From contig JAHYIO010000005.1 in assembly GCA_020543525.1 (NCBI GenBank), positions 372,001 to 436,000 on the forward strand: DNA of 64,000 bases, read 5' to 3'. Positions 1 through 12,200 of the stretch are shown here, one piece after another. The DNA comes from Coriolopsis trogii (Eukaryota; Basidiomycota; Agaricomycetes; Polyporales; Polyporaceae). The notes under the pieces were generated by a model. That model did not search any database, was not told the origin of the DNA, and was given only the letters and a program-made list of their open reading frames with translations. The stretch's first letter is position 1; the number at the start of each line of letters is the position of its first letter. The translations under genes were made by a program, and so were the position numbers.

Positions 1-793
1 TATGTCTTGTGGTTCTGCTCTCTCTGGGCGGCGATGTCCGACTTCGGCCTCCTGATGTCTTTGCTGATTGTGCCCTTTCCTGGGGTGTTGACAACAGAAC
101 ACGATCATCGATATTCAGGCTGAAATGGGGACTGTATGAAGAGTATCTAACTCTCGCTGCTTCGATTGGCTTGATGACGGAAAGCGATCATCGACCTGCT
201 CAAGGAGATGGAGAGAATCTAGGGATTTCGTTCGAGTGTCGACGTCGAGCCAAGTTCGCCTTACATGTCAGGGGACGCAAGCTGAAATTTCCACCGGGCG
301 CCGTGCACCCTTGCATCCGTCCCATTACCAGTTCGCAGATATCTCGTTCTTCCTCGGGTTCACACCTGGCGTAGCGTGCTCCTATGTTTCAAAGTCAGCG
401 ATCTGTGCAATGGCATTGACTCGACTACCGTGATGAGCCTCCATCGGCATACGTATCCTCGTCTGACGCGCCAACACGTATTCGAGATGGATGACATTGT
501 TGCTAAGCAATTCTGACAATGACGCAACGAAGAGCCGAGTCCACTACATAGAATTAGTCCTCCTTGTTGAAGAGTCACGCATCTCTTTGCGTGGAGAGCA
601 ACTACGTATAGGACCTGATGGACGACGTTTCGCGGCGGCGGCGCGGGTGCCCCCTGTTCTGGCCTCTTGTTCACCCTCGAAGATGGCGATTCAATTGTAC
701 GACTCCCAACCCGGGAATGAAACAAAACTATACAGCACATACACTTCTCAAACATAGCACCTTGCACGACCGCGACTCTTCCCACTCTTCATC
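1..793. other. Left-edge stretch without a recognised gene
   Basis: Overlapping short open frames occur on both strands here, but none shows a recognisable domain, a convincing exon series or a typical start context. The last part is presumably the 3' flank of the arabinanase gene that ends at 794 on the minus strand. No RNA gene or repeat was recognised. Confidence 0.5.
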
Positions 794-2143
794 TTACGCG
801 ACGACAACCGGCCACCCAGACGAGAAGTCGAGGTAGTTGATGCCCAAGTACGACGGCCCGCCAAACGCGTCGTTCGGGACGTAGTGGTACACGATGATGT
901 CCCGGTTGCTCACCGGGTCGTGGTACACGCTCTGCCCGCCCGGCGCGTACACGTTGTCGTGCGAGCCGAGGATGACATTGCCCGTCGGTGGGTTCAGGTT
1001 CTGTGTCAAAGCGTTGCCGGCCCCGCCGTAGAACGGACCCGTCGGGCTCGTGCCGCGCCCGACGCGTACCTTGTACTCCTGGCCTGCAGGGGGGCGGGAG
1101 GTTGCCTGGAATCGGACGAGTTCGTTACGTTAGCGACAAGGGGGCTCTGGGCTCTGGGAGAGCGTGTAGGCTACTTACGCCGGTCAGAGGGGTGATGCCG
1201 TCGGAGAAGAAGGCGAAGTAGTACTGGGAGCTAGGCGGCTTGTAGATGAAGCCACCCTCCGCGGGGCGACCGGTGTTGCCTGCGATGTGGGTGCCGGGCG
1301 GGGGCTGTCTCGGCCAGACGTCAGCCACTACCAGGTAGTCATACGGGTGTGCATGTACGTACCGCAGATGCAGCGGACGCGTTCAAGAGCGGCACCTGGA
1401 AGATACCGTCCCAGTACGAGCCAAAGGTGAGGTGGATGCCGTTGGCGTCAATGACGTTGGGGTCGACTGACACGGTCACAAGTTACTACCGTTGTAGATT
1501 CCGAGCCCGAGATGCTGTACGTACTGGCGTTGAAGTTCCCGCCCGGCTGGGAGGTGATGACCGCGCCCCAATCGGTCCAAGTCCCGGGCTCCATCGTCCA
1601 GCTCGTAGCGAGACCGATGGCAGAGTTCTGGCTGCCAAGGCTGGAGACGGAATAGTAGAGGACGTAGGCGTTGTAGAGGATGTTGATGTCCGGCGCCCAG
1701 AGGTCACATCTGCCGGAGAGGTTGACGACGGAGCAGTTCGGCAGCACTTGTCCGATACTCGTCCATGGACTGGAATGGAACGCGGTCAACAGTGGTGCGT
1801 CGACAGGATGAGTAGGAACTCACCCAGTAATGGAAGGGGAGGTGAAGACCCTAATGCCTCCGCCCGTCGAAAACACGAAGTATTTCTGAACATCACGTGG
1901 ATTGTTAGGTCGTAACTGAAGAAGACAGAAGGCAGGACGAATGTGTTCGACAGGCACCTTGCTGGTCGGGTTGTAGGTGATAGCTGGATCACGAACTTGG
2001 ACCGAAGCTAGCGGTGCGTAGTTCAGCAAAACAGTCTGTACTCCTTTGTCATCGCGCTACTTACAACTTCCGGGGAGGGGGTTCGGGACCGCAAGTGCGG
2101 TGGTGGCGAGGGCGACGAGAGAGGCAATGATTCCGAACTTCAT
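794..2143 (-). CDS. GH43 endo-arabinanase (arabinan endo-1,5-alpha-L-arabinosidase), copy 1, multi-exon
   Basis: Predicted secreted glycoside hydrolase of family GH43 (known role: cleaving alpha-1,5-arabinan side chains of pectin outside the cell). The start is the ATG at 2143, which opens a signal peptide (MKFGIIASLVALATTALA) followed by VPNPLPGS. Exons joined by short GT-AG introns give, in order, VRDPAITYNP (the Asp fits the GH43 catalytic base), KYFVFSTGGGI, LWAPDI (the Asp fits the pKa modulator), [41 protein letters not shown] (the Glu fits the general acid), and the C-terminal block HDNVYAPGGQSV ... LGINYLDFSSGWPVVVA. I see no stop or frameshift that splicing does not explain. About 320 residues is normal for a single-domain arabinanase. 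A CTTATAAG box lies about 80 bases upstream. A paralogue with the same exon layout lies in inverted orientation at 7458-15308. Substrate is inferred from family resemblance. Confidence 0.85.
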
Positions 2144-2223
2144 CGTGGGAAAGAACAAGCAGACGGACTGTATGTACCCACGGGGGTTGCTCAGTCACAA
2201 AGGTCGCGGGGCAAGACTGTTTG

Positions 2224-2231
2224 CTTATAAG
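2224..2231 (-). promoter_or_regulatory. Probable TATA box of GH43 copy 1
   Basis: CTTATAAG reads the same on both strands and lies about 80 bases upstream of the ATG at 2143. The inverted paralogue has a TATATAAG at the same distance from its own start. Confidence 0.55.
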
Positions 2232-4309
2232 ACGCATGGCAAAGCCTAGCACGAGCCTCATCGCGATACTGATACCGCGTGTGACGGTAAGAATCTCGCG
2301 AGCGAGCTCGTGCTGCTGAGCACTGCGATCTGGTCGTCCTGTGATGTCAGTAGCCAGGCTCGTCCTGCAAGAAGCCATGTCGGAAGCTCAAGATGCGCGA
2401 CGAAGGGCGCATGGGTATATGATGCGCGTGACCCTTCTGAGCATATGCATCATAGGCCTTCGTATCTTGGCCTAGGCACCGAGTCGGTACCAAGTTCGTC
2501 ATCGTCAGCTTGCAATGCTCATGCGCCCTATTTGGCAAGTTGAGAGAGCCTCGATCGCATCGTATCCATTGGGATCCATGAGGCACAGCTTGACGGTTCC
2601 TGTCAGCAGATGTATCCCGTCAGCGGTGTGACTGTCAAAAATACACCCTGAACTAGCCAAGCCAATCTGGGTTGAATATGACACGGAGGCATCGTGGACG
2701 AACAGTGAGCATGGCAGGATCCGCAGCCCTGAGGCTTGGAGTACACCACGACGAGCAGCTTGCCAGCGGCAGGTTGTTGTCCATCTTCACTGCTAGCGCT
2801 CATCTTCGACATTCCTAGCGTACTTATCGCGAGGACGATCCACACGTGTCTAACAAGACCTAGCCGAGATCAGAAGTTTAGCCCTTCTCTCACGTTGCGC
2901 AGGAGGCCCTTCGGCGATGCTCCGTACGCTGGCGTAAGACAAACGCGAGACATGTGATGCCGCAAAGGGAGCAACACCTGCTAACCTGTAGCGAACGCGT
3001 TCGAATTCGCAGCTTAACGAACGAGACGGGAGAGGCTTAACAGATGAATGGGATATCGATATAGGGATGAAAGTTGGAAGACTCAACTCCTGGAGTCCGA
3101 TGCCTTCGATGGTTTGTCAAAATCCTCGCCTCTCCTGCTCGTCCGAGGCTAGAGGAGACTCGTGTTTGGGAGATGCATTCACTGACTGCTTCTCGAAGCC
3201 CGACAGAGATTGCTTGGTAGTGGGCGTTGAACGTTGATTGTCGACAATCATAGGTCACTAGTAATTTCCAAACCGCAAGACGATATGAACACACAGCAAA
3301 GCTTGCAATAGGATGGAAGCTCAGCGGGCGATGCACACTAAGAAGGAGGGTGTACTTAGCCGTACATACTATATAGGGATAATTGACATGACACTAGCGC
3401 ATCCATCGGCACATTCATTCTCCGCCCGTTCCCGCCAGTAAGACAGATGTCGGAGTCGTGTCTCACCCTACTCCGCTCCAAATGGACCATTTTCCGCTCA
3501 AACTGATGCATCGTCCTGCCTCCATTCCACAACTGCGTATGCAATGTATGGCTCAGAGAGGGATACTGAAGGTCGTGAGAGGGGCATAGCATTCTAAATG
3601 AGCATGAGTGAGTGATTACTCGTTATAAATACCGAAAGACATACTCATAACAGAGATAGTAGTGATGTGAGGCGTGGCCCGCTTCAAGGTCCCACAACAC
3701 CCATTCCCCAGCCCCTTGGGGAGAACAATCAATCTTCCCTTACATATACTAGTGAAGGACACGAGTTCGTTAAGAGAAAGGCACACTAGGAACTCTCTTT
3801 CAAGCCAAGACAGTATGATGGAAATATGTCGAAAGCCGGCGTACGACTTCGGACTCTGCTGACCGTCCACAGATTGATATGACAATTTCGCTACTGTGCG
3901 TACGTACCACATACTGGCATCACTCGTTCCGAAGATTATAATACAGCTGACACTGTTATTGAAGCCATTTCGAAGCTCGACGCTGTCTGATGTGAAGCCG
4001 CCGTATCTCCTCGTCTGGATTTGTCTGCGCATTTGTGAGTATGTGTGCGAGGGTGCCCATTGACGAGGGATATCCCGAACAGACCGGGCTTTGAGGCCAG
4101 TTTCCCGACGTCAGAGGTGCAAGTCTGTGGGAGACGCATTTGTCAGCGTACGGTATGACGGCAATGTTCCAGCTAACAGCGTCTCTCTATATGCAATGTA
4201 GATGCCTCTCAGCACGGAAAAAGCCGTACGAATGGCAATTCGGTGGAACCGTTGGTGGTTACTGTGTCTCGACGTGGACACCGAGCGGCTGTACCTCTGT
4301 ACCGGTGAG
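2232..4309. other. 2.1-kb intergenic stretch, no gene recognised
   Basis: This separates the divergently transcribed arabinanase copy 1 and the glycosyltransferase gene. The open frames on both strands are short, with no domain, no consistent exon chain and no recognisable repeat. It most likely holds the two upstream regions plus decayed sequence. Confidence 0.5.
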
Positions 4310-4317
4310 TATAAAAG
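4310..4317 (+). promoter_or_regulatory. Probable TATA box of the UDP-glycosyltransferase gene
   Basis: TATAAAAG, 67 bases upstream of the ATG at 4377. Confidence 0.6.
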
Positions 4318-4376
4318 CGACCTTTCTGAGCATGTGTCCAGTCTTCTATCAGTGTGATCCTTTCTGACTCAGTGAC

Positions 4377-6540
4377 ATGGCTACCGCACCTCAGAACCAC
4401 ATTGTCGCATTCTCCTACGAGGCATGGGGTGCGTCTCATGCGATTTCCAGGAGCTTCCCTTGTACTGACACCTCAAAGGTCATGCTCGTCCTCTCGCTCA
4501 TCTATCTGCACGCCTCGTCAAGTTGCGCCCCGTCAATGTCACGTTACTCGTTACCAACGGTCTACACCAGCGGGTCCAAACTGAGCTGGCTCGCGCCTTT
4601 GTCCCAGATGACGAAGAAGTTTCCAGACGCATCAGGTGCGTAATCAACATTCCGGTCCCCCTCTGCGTCGAGGTCGATTTGGTAACGGGCATGGATCTGC
4701 AGGCTCGTCGCAATAGGAGATATGTCCGCGTTCAAGACCGATGAGGTCGACACGAGGTTCAAGGTCGCCTGGAAGGCCCTCATCGACGAGCGTGAGATCG
4801 TGTGCACTCAGGCTGGCGCTCGCTTTGCTCCCCTCCCGAAGCCTCAAGCGGTCATCATTGACGTGAGTCTTCAGATTGCCTGCCGCTGCTCGCTCTCCGA
4901 TAACCATGCCATTCGCTTAGACGTTCGCGAGCGACCCATTCCATACTGTCAAAGCGCTGAGCGGTGACACGGTCAAGGTTTTCGCGTGGTATCCTGGTCA
5001 GGTCGCCTCACTTTTGTCCCAGTTTGGTCCCGAGGCTTTGGGAGGCCCGGGAGACGTGCATGGAAAGATCGAGCAAGAGGTCATTCGCACAGGGAAGCCG
5101 TTCGAGGATGTCGCGCGGCAGGTACAGTCTCGCCCATTCTCCGCCTCATGAGTGATTCGTCAGCACAAGCTCACAGATGGCTCTTTGTAGCTGATCTCGG
5201 AGCCAAGGGAACATATCATCCGGATTCCGGGGATGCCTCCGGTGTATGACCACGAAATGTATCCCCAACAGGTACGTACATGTGTCGAACGATGACAAGA
5301 GCGGCGTCGTTGAGACCTGTTGCGAATTGTCTAGCACATATTTCCCCAGGACGTCTCTACTCAGCTTATGCTCAACGTACACGAGTGAGTACCGATGAGG
5401 TGCGGTCGTCCAATCCACTAAGACCTCTCTTCGTACAGAACTCTGGAAGGTGTCGACGGCCTGCTCCTGGTCTCTCCCGCATCATACGAGCCAGAGACCA
5501 TCGCCGCTACCAGAAAGTGGTTTTCAGAGAAAGCTCGACCGACCTACGTTTGTGGGCCCTTGCTTCCCAATACGTCCAAGACCACAGCATTCGCTTCCGA
5601 GGACAAGCAATCGAGGGACACATCGGAAATCCAGGCGTTTCTTGACCAGACTTCGCGGATTAGTGGAGAGAGGTCTCTCTTATATGTTCGCATCTCCTAA
5701 GGTCTCTCACGACTGCTCCGTCTGACTGCTCGATACCCTGGCAGGTCTCGTTCGGATCGGTCTTCTGGCCGGCGAAGAGCGCCGAGAAGTTGTGGGCCTT
5801 CCTCGATGTCGTTATGGAGCTGCAGATTCCGTTTGTATGCCTTTAATGCTCTGTTTCCGCATACGTACGACTGGCTGAGGAGGTTATGCAACAGATCCTC
5901 AGCCACGCATCACCCTTTGCGGTGATTCCTGACGAGGTGAAGGAGAGGGTGAAGGCATACAAGAAGGGCATCCTCTCGTCGTGGACCCCGCAACAGCTCA
6001 TACTCGATCACCCCGTAAGCGTTTTGTTACAGGATGTTCCATATCGCCTGCCGACCTTATATATTCCTCAACAGGCCACCGGCTGGTTTGTCGCGCACGG
6101 CGGTCACAATGGCGTCCTAGAAGCTATCGCCGCCGGCGTTCCTCAGTGCGTTTGTGATCTCACCCTCTCTGGGAAGTCCACTGAGTTAACAACATCGTCT
6201 TCACCGCGTCGCAACGCTGCCCCGTAGAATCCTATGGCCATTTGGCGGTGACCAGCCTCTGAACGCTATCCACATCACGGACAATCTCGAGATGGGATAC
6301 GAACTGTTCGAAGTGCGCACGGGACATGGACTCAAGACGATCTACCGTACTGGCTATACTCCTATCGGCACAATCGAATCTCTGAATAGGGAGGCTCGCG
6401 AGGTGCTGGCCAAAGCATTTGGGGATGACGGAACGAGTAAGCGGGCGAAACTGGAGGAGGTACGGCAGAGTGTACTGCGGGAGTGGGAGGAAGGTGGGGC
6501 GTCGAGGAGGGATATGAAGTTGTTCTTGGACAGCTTGTAG
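4377..6540 (+). CDS. UDP-glycosyltransferase, GT1 family, multi-exon
   Basis: Predicted enzyme that moves a sugar from a UDP-sugar to a small lipophilic acceptor, as known for GT1 enzymes; the acceptor cannot be told. The start is ATG 4377 (MATAPQNHIVAFSYEAWG), the usual beta-strand/turn at the N-terminus of this family. After a 50-base intron come HARPLAHLSARLVKLRPVNV and a chain of exons with KALIDEREIVCTQ, DPFHTVKALSGDTVKVFAW, DGLLLVSPASYEPETI, SLLYVSFGSVFWP (the GT-B linker motif), SSWTPQQLILDHP and GWFVAHGGHNGVLEAIAAGV. The last two with the following FGGDQPLNA form the PSPG-like UDP-sugar binding signature. The C-terminal exon ends MKLFLDSL. At least ten short introns are needed and no inactivating change was seen. 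It sits between two inverted arabinanase paralogues, with no evidence of a shared role. Confidence 0.85.
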
Positions 6541-7376
6541 CAGCTTGTGCAAGTCTACTGGTGCGTTAAGTGAGTTATGGTGAATTCTTGTCAGAGTAAG
6601 ACTATACCGCTGAATTGGGACGGTCTGGTGCGAAACGGTAGAGAGCGGCTACGTTACTGGACGCTACATTATCGAAACGCCAGAAGAGCCACACCACAGC
6701 GTTTGAATGTTCTCACTTGCGCCATCGTCACTGCCTTCCTCTTCCAACTGAAGATCGCTTCTCTTGCTCAGCCTCTTGCTCACTTAGTCCGTGTTCTGAT
6801 ACAAGCGGACATCGCTTGTCACACTGACACTACCACAACGAGATGTGCCAGTTGGCGCGACTCGGATGGTCTCTCACGATCGGCGATGTGTACAGTTTCC
6901 TGCGCCAATGACCCAGTGAGTAGACAGAGAGTACTCTCGCGATTGGTTGTTGTACCTGAAACATACAGGCCTCTACATCTCTGGAGAGACGCGGCTTCCA
7001 GCTCCGTGTCCGAGCCGTTTCCTGTGCTGGCAGTGCCACCATGTACCCTTCACTGTGGACCGCCCGGGCCCACCTCTCCCACAAGAAGCGTTCTGATGCA
7101 CACACCTCACGCGGTCCCGGTTGATTCACGCGGCGAAGTTTGGCCAAGGACCCAAGGTCAAGTGCGCTGATGGGAATGGCGGTCACGGGTCCCTGATCCT
7201 CAGTATGCGCCCCACTTCGCAATACGGCATACTTGACGGGCTTCACAGCTTCAAAGGTTGACCACGTATTGCATCAACAGCTCCGTGAAAGGGACCACAC
7301 ATGATGCCATAGATTGCGGTCGTGAGCATCTCGGCAAACTTGCTGCTATGTGCGCGTGGACGTCGTTACCATGCGC
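6541..7376. other. Intergenic stretch, no gene recognised
   Basis: A 197-codon open frame on the plus strand (6577-7170) has no domain and unlikely composition, and an overlapping minus frame is no better. The right end is the upstream region of arabinanase copy 2. Confidence 0.5.
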
Positions 7377-7384
7377 TATATAAG
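7377..7384 (+). promoter_or_regulatory. Probable TATA box of GH43 copy 2
   Basis: TATATAAG, 81 bases upstream of the ATG at 7458, matching the layout of the inverted paralogue. Confidence 0.55.
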
Positions 7385-7590
7385 AAGGTACTCCTGAGCT
7401 CGTACTACATACGCCCTCAGCACCCTGCTTGTGTCATTGTATCGCCTCGTCACAGTCATGAGGTTCAGTGTGCTTGCTTCCATTGTTTCCCTTGCCACGC
7501 TCGCGTTCGCGGTCCCGAACCCTCTTCCGGGAAGTTGTGAGTGCCAGACTCGGGATATTGTCGGAATATAAGGCTGACTTCCCACCAGCT

Positions 7591-7595
7591 TCAGT
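7591..7595 (+). repeat. Left target-site duplication (TCAGT)
   Basis: TCAGT directly precedes the left LTR and recurs directly after the right LTR at 14099-14103. Removing the element and one copy restores the arabinanase exon. Confidence 0.95.
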
Positions 7596-8162
7596 TGTTG
7601 ACATTCTGGATTTACGGCTCTACCGGTCCGGAGTTGTGCACACAACCTTTGTATGGTCATGTTTACCTATGTTTAGATAGCGCTTACTATAGGCTGTGTT
7701 TCTACTTACCATATACGGTTTTCTCTACGAAACTACTGTACATTCCCATGACCATATGGTTCCCTTGTCTTCCTGTGCGTTCTACAATGCACCGGAACAT
7801 TCTAGACCTTATGTCTTACTCAGAATACTCTCGGCTCTTACTCATATGCCGAGTACGGACTCTTACTCATCGCTCTATGGTTAACATGTGACTGCTTCAT
7901 TCGCTTACTCATGCACTCCTCTCTCCAGTATATAAGGCAGTCTGTTTGCCCCTCTGCTCTTCAGTCGTTCGCTCACTGACTGAAGAGTAAGTCTCACTCA
8001 TTACTTATGCTCTACTACACTTTACTTACTAGTACTTGTAGTCTCTCTTTGTGTGACTTACAGGTACTAAACTATGCAATATAGTCGTTCGCTCACTGAC
8101 TGAAGATCTCTCTTTGTGTGACTTACAGGTCGCTCCAAGCCTTCCAGGTTCAGAGTTCATCA
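7596..8162 (+). repeat. Left LTR (567 bases)
   Basis: It starts TG and ends CA. It holds a TATA box (7929-7936), then a hairpin with 9-base arms (7958-7966 and 7978-7986), then a donor-like GTAAGT (7987) and two copies of a 'TGTGACTTACAG|GT' acceptor-like block ending at 8063 and 8128. The hairpin block and the acceptor block each occur twice inside the LTR. Confidence 0.95.
7929..7936 (+). promoter_or_regulatory. TATA box of the Copia LTR promoter
   Basis: TATATAAG, about 230 bases before the LTR end. The same box lies at 13865-13872 in the right LTR, where it would drive transcription into the 3' part of the arabinanase gene. Confidence 0.65.
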
Positions 8163-8179
8163 GGTTATGAGCCCTGCGC
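8163..8179 (+). other. Primer-binding site matching the initiator tRNA-Met anticodon arm
   Basis: The 17 bases right after the LTR read GGTTATGAGCCCTGCGC. This is the complement of the anticodon stem-loop side of initiator tRNA-Met (…GGGCUCAUAACC), not of a tRNA 3' end. Drosophila copia is known to prime with a 39-nucleotide 5' half of this tRNA, so half-tRNA priming is inferred here. Confidence 0.8.
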
Positions 8180-9215
8180 TCTAATCGGTTGCTTCTCTGT
8201 CGACACCTCTGCGCGCAACTCTTTGTACGTCGACTCTCTGCCCGTGCATCCCACTTTCCTACTCTCTTGACTGTGCCCGCCGACACTGCTGCCAGGGGGA
8301 CATTTCTGTGCTCGTGACGCAGCCCTGAGCGCTTCGTAGTCAGTCTCTAGTCTACTATCGTTGTAACACCTGTTGTGCTCTCGAGGCACCTGGGTGATTC
8401 AGGCATCCCTCAGCCAGGCCACGCACTTGCGCCCGCCAGCTGTTGTACCCGGGGTGGTTAGCACCTTTGGACCGGAGGACAACCGTTCGGACCCTCCTTA
8501 CGATACCTTTTTGCCTCGGTAGTTACTATAGCGTTTCTTGGGCACAGTTGGCGACTTCTACCCGGATTGTCGGTAATTTCGGCTTACTGGCTCTCTGGTT
8601 CACCTCAAAAGGTGCCCCTGTCCACCTTCCTCGCACGTGGCACGTCAATCATCGCGTATACTTTGAACCACCGTTCTGGAGCCGACTCTTCCAGCATCTC
8701 CTCATTCCTCTGAGTCTGAAGTCGAGGACATCGTTGATACTTCGACAGAAGCATCCTCTGACAGCTCAGGCAACGAGGAATCCTGCGAGGATCTTCCACA
8801 CGTTTGGGACTCTGACGAACAAGTCGACGCCCACCTTCAAAGCGACGGTTGGTACAATTGTGCCGTGAGCCCCTGTCCTCATCGGTACAACAACGTTGCT
8901 TTACCGGAAGATCCCACATCGTTCGCTTGGCAACCTATCTCTCCCTACCAAGCAGACGAGGAGTTTCTTGCTGGAGTCAACACAGCTCTTCCAGTCGCAT
9001 CCGATACACCCTACGACACACCACTTGTCGTAGCGCTTCCTCTCGCCTCTAACACCCCATACGACACCCCTCTCGTCGCATCTCCGCATCTCTCTCCAAT
9101 CGAAACTCTTCCTCCTCCTCTCGTCACTGCGCTTCCATCTGTTGCGCCTATATCCTTCACTTTAGACTTCGACGACGAGGATTATCTCCACTCTTCTCAG
9201 TACCTGCTTTCAATC
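8180..9215 (+). other. Copia leader with an open frame lacking an ATG
   Basis: The frame of Gag-Pol stays open upstream from 9215 back to a stop near 8665 and encodes an acidic, serine-rich stretch, including a duplicated ASDTPYDTPL / ASNTPYDTPL segment. No ATG occurs in that frame before 9216. Either this is untranslated leader, or a spliced 5' exon supplies the start. A second frame (8443-8868) has no recognised product. Confidence 0.5.
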
Positions 9216-12200
9216 ATGGGAGACGTCAAGATCGACTCGATCCCTATCCTTTCTTCGGCGAACCAGTACAATGACTGGGCTGCAAAGCTCAAGGGGTACT
9301 TCATCTTCATGGGCTGTTGGGAGATTGTCGAAGGCACCAAGACTGAGCCCTCTCCTGCCGGTACCACCGCCACTGCGGCGGAACTAGTCGCCATAGAGGC
9401 ATGGCAGAAGCTCAATGGGCAGGCTCGCGGCATGATGTATATGCGGGTCTCACCGAACTTCCACTACGTCCTCGATGCGAAGGTTCTGGGTCAAGGTGGT
9501 GCTGCTCCTCGTACCATGACAGCCGCTGAGACCTGGGCCGCCATCAAGACGAAGTTTGGCACGCCCAACAGTGCTCACGTCTGGGGCATGTTCGAGTCGC
9601 TCGTTGCAGAGCCTCGCATGAACGATTCGAAGCCTCTCCAGGACCAGATGATGAAGATCATCAACCGCCTTCGCGACATCGATAGCAACGGCGTCAAGCT
9701 CAGCGAGACCATGCAGGCTCTCCTGTTGCTGTCGAAGGTCCCCGAGTCCTACCAGTCCATGGTTTCTGCGCTAATGGCTATTACGGACATCGACAAGGTC
9801 ACCCTCGACGACATCCAGTCGAAGACCTTGGCCGAGGAGTCATTGCGCAAGAACGGACAGTCCGCCAACAAGGTCTCCCAGACCAAGCCGAAGCCTAAGG
9901 GTCCTTGCTCCTTCTGTGGCGGTAGTTCTCACCACGAGTCCAACTGCTATAAGAAGCATCCAGACAAGCGTCCCAAGGGCAAGAAGAAGGAGAAGGAGAG
10001 GGATAAGGACAAGGACAAGGGGAAGAACAAGGACACTACTTCTCATAGTCATGCGCATGTCGTCTCTGAGTCTGTATCAGCTGTAAACGTACTTTCGGGT
10101 CCCTCGAACATCGCTGCTTCTTTCTATGATGAGGCTATGGCCTCGGACAGCTCGAAGTGGACCATGTGGCTTATGGACTCAGGAGCCTCTCAACATATCA
10201 CCGGCGACATGTCTGACTTCTCCACCTACCAGCCTTTCGAGACCACTGTTCCTTTCGGAACGGCTGCGTCAGGGGAAAGTAGTGTTATCCATGCGCTTGG
10301 ATCGGGAACGGTTGAAGGGTTCACTTACATCGATAATCAGAAGGTCCCTGTCACCTTCAACAACGTCTACTACATCCCGCATGTGGAAGGTCGTCTTTTC
10401 TCGACGGGCTCCATCGAGCGCAATGGTTATTCCTTGTTCCAAGGCGAAGGTCGCATGTGTATCTTTGACAAGCTACCTGATGGTGCTGTCAAACATGGTT
10501 CGATGATTCGTATCATGGGTCGAAAGATCCTTGAAGCGAGGTACAACCCGAATAGCAACACGTACTGGACGCTCCTCGAACTCCGTAATGGTCAGCGTGT
10601 CCACCTCAATGTCCGTCGCTTCAAGACCTGGCATCGTCGCTTTGGTCATGCGGGCAAGGACGTGGTACGTCATCTTCCTAAGAACACCAAGGGAGTTGAT
10701 GCCGTTGATCCTGCGGATGAAGAGCCATGTGACGGATGTGCCTTTGGCAAATCCACTCGCGCCCCCTTTCCACCTTCTGAGAAGCGTGCGACTGAAGTTC
10801 TTGAGCTCATCCATACAGATCTCGATGGACCGATGCGTACTCAGGCTATCGGAGGATGGAAGTATTTTGCCGGTTTCATTGACGATTACTCTGGTCTTGC
10901 TCGCGCCTATTACCTTAAGCACAAGTCGGATGCTATCAAAGCATTCCTCGACTATAAGGCATGGGCTGAGACTCAGACCGGTAAAAAGATCAAGAAAGTC
11001 CGCTCTGATCGAGGGGGGGAATACACGTCTAGCGAGTTCAGCGAGCTTCTTCATTCGCATGGCATCGAGCACCAGAAGACAGTTGCGGGTTCACCTCAAC
11101 AGAATGGACGTGCTGAACGCTGGAACCGTACCATCACCGAGAAGGCTTTGTGTATGTTACATCAGGCTGGACTTAGTCACGGTTTCTGGCAACTTGCCAT
11201 CGATGCAGCCGTTCATATCTACAATCGTCAACCTATGCGACGACACAAATGGCAATGCCCTATCACGTTGTGGGACGGCACCATACCGGACGTTTCCTAC
11301 TTCCGCGTGTTTGGGTGCAAAGCCTTTGTGCATGTGCAGAAGGCGAAGCGCGAAGGGAAGCTCGACAAGAAGGCAGTCGAGATGATCTTCGTGGGGTATG
11401 AGCAGGGTTCCAAGGGGTATCGTTTTTGGAATCCGGCCACCCGCTCTATCGTTGTGTCCCGCGATGTGACATTCGATGAAGAGTTTTTCCCTGCACGAAA
11501 ACTTCCTGGCAATCAACCTGTCGCCCCCAGTGATAATCTGTTTGTGAATGACCAGTCGGATGAGTCCTCGAACGACGACTCTGACTCGGTCGATCCCAAC
11601 GACATCCTGGACATTCCCCTTCCCATTCCGCTTGATGTCCCACCACCGCTTGATCACTCTGTAGACGATGATGCGCCTGAAGCACCTGCTCCGGCTAATC
11701 CCCCTGATCGTCCTCCAACACCACCGCCTGTTCCTGCTCCTCATCCTCCTCACCGTCGTGGTCGTAACAGACCAGTGGGAGATAATCAGCCTAGCATTGC
11801 TCGTGACCGTCCTTGTCGTGACAAAGCAGGCATTCCCCACCCGAGTAGGACTCAGGACAACATCTATGGTGACGAGAACCCGGTTCATGTTGACGCTCGG
11901 ACAGATCCGGATGGAGATCAGTGGGAGGCAGAGACTTTCCTTGCTTTTCTCGCTGCTGCTCAGTCAAAAGCTGGTATTCCTCAATCCCACAAGGAGGCCA
12001 TGCGATCGCCTGATGCTCCTAAGTGGCACGAAGCTGAGAAGTCGGAGTATGACTCGCTCATCGAGAACAGGACCTGGGTACTTGTTCCTCGTCCTAAAGG
12101 TCGACATGTCGTCTCAAACCGCTGGGTTTATGACATTAAACATGATGGGCGGTATAAAGCTCGTCTTGTTGCTCGCGGTTTTACTCAAGTATGGGGTGAG

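Noticed and set aside
6577..7170. 197-codon open frame after the glycosyltransferase
   Set aside because: No domain, odd composition, no family resemblance, and overlapping frames of similar quality on the other strand.
7541..7891. Open frames in the LTRs (also at 13501-13827)
   Set aside because: They are translations of LTR sequence, appear identically in both LTRs and have no domain.
8865..9215. Taking 8865 as the start of Gag-Pol
   Set aside because: The codon there is GTG, not ATG; the first ATG in frame is 9216. The open upstream part is reported as a separate question.
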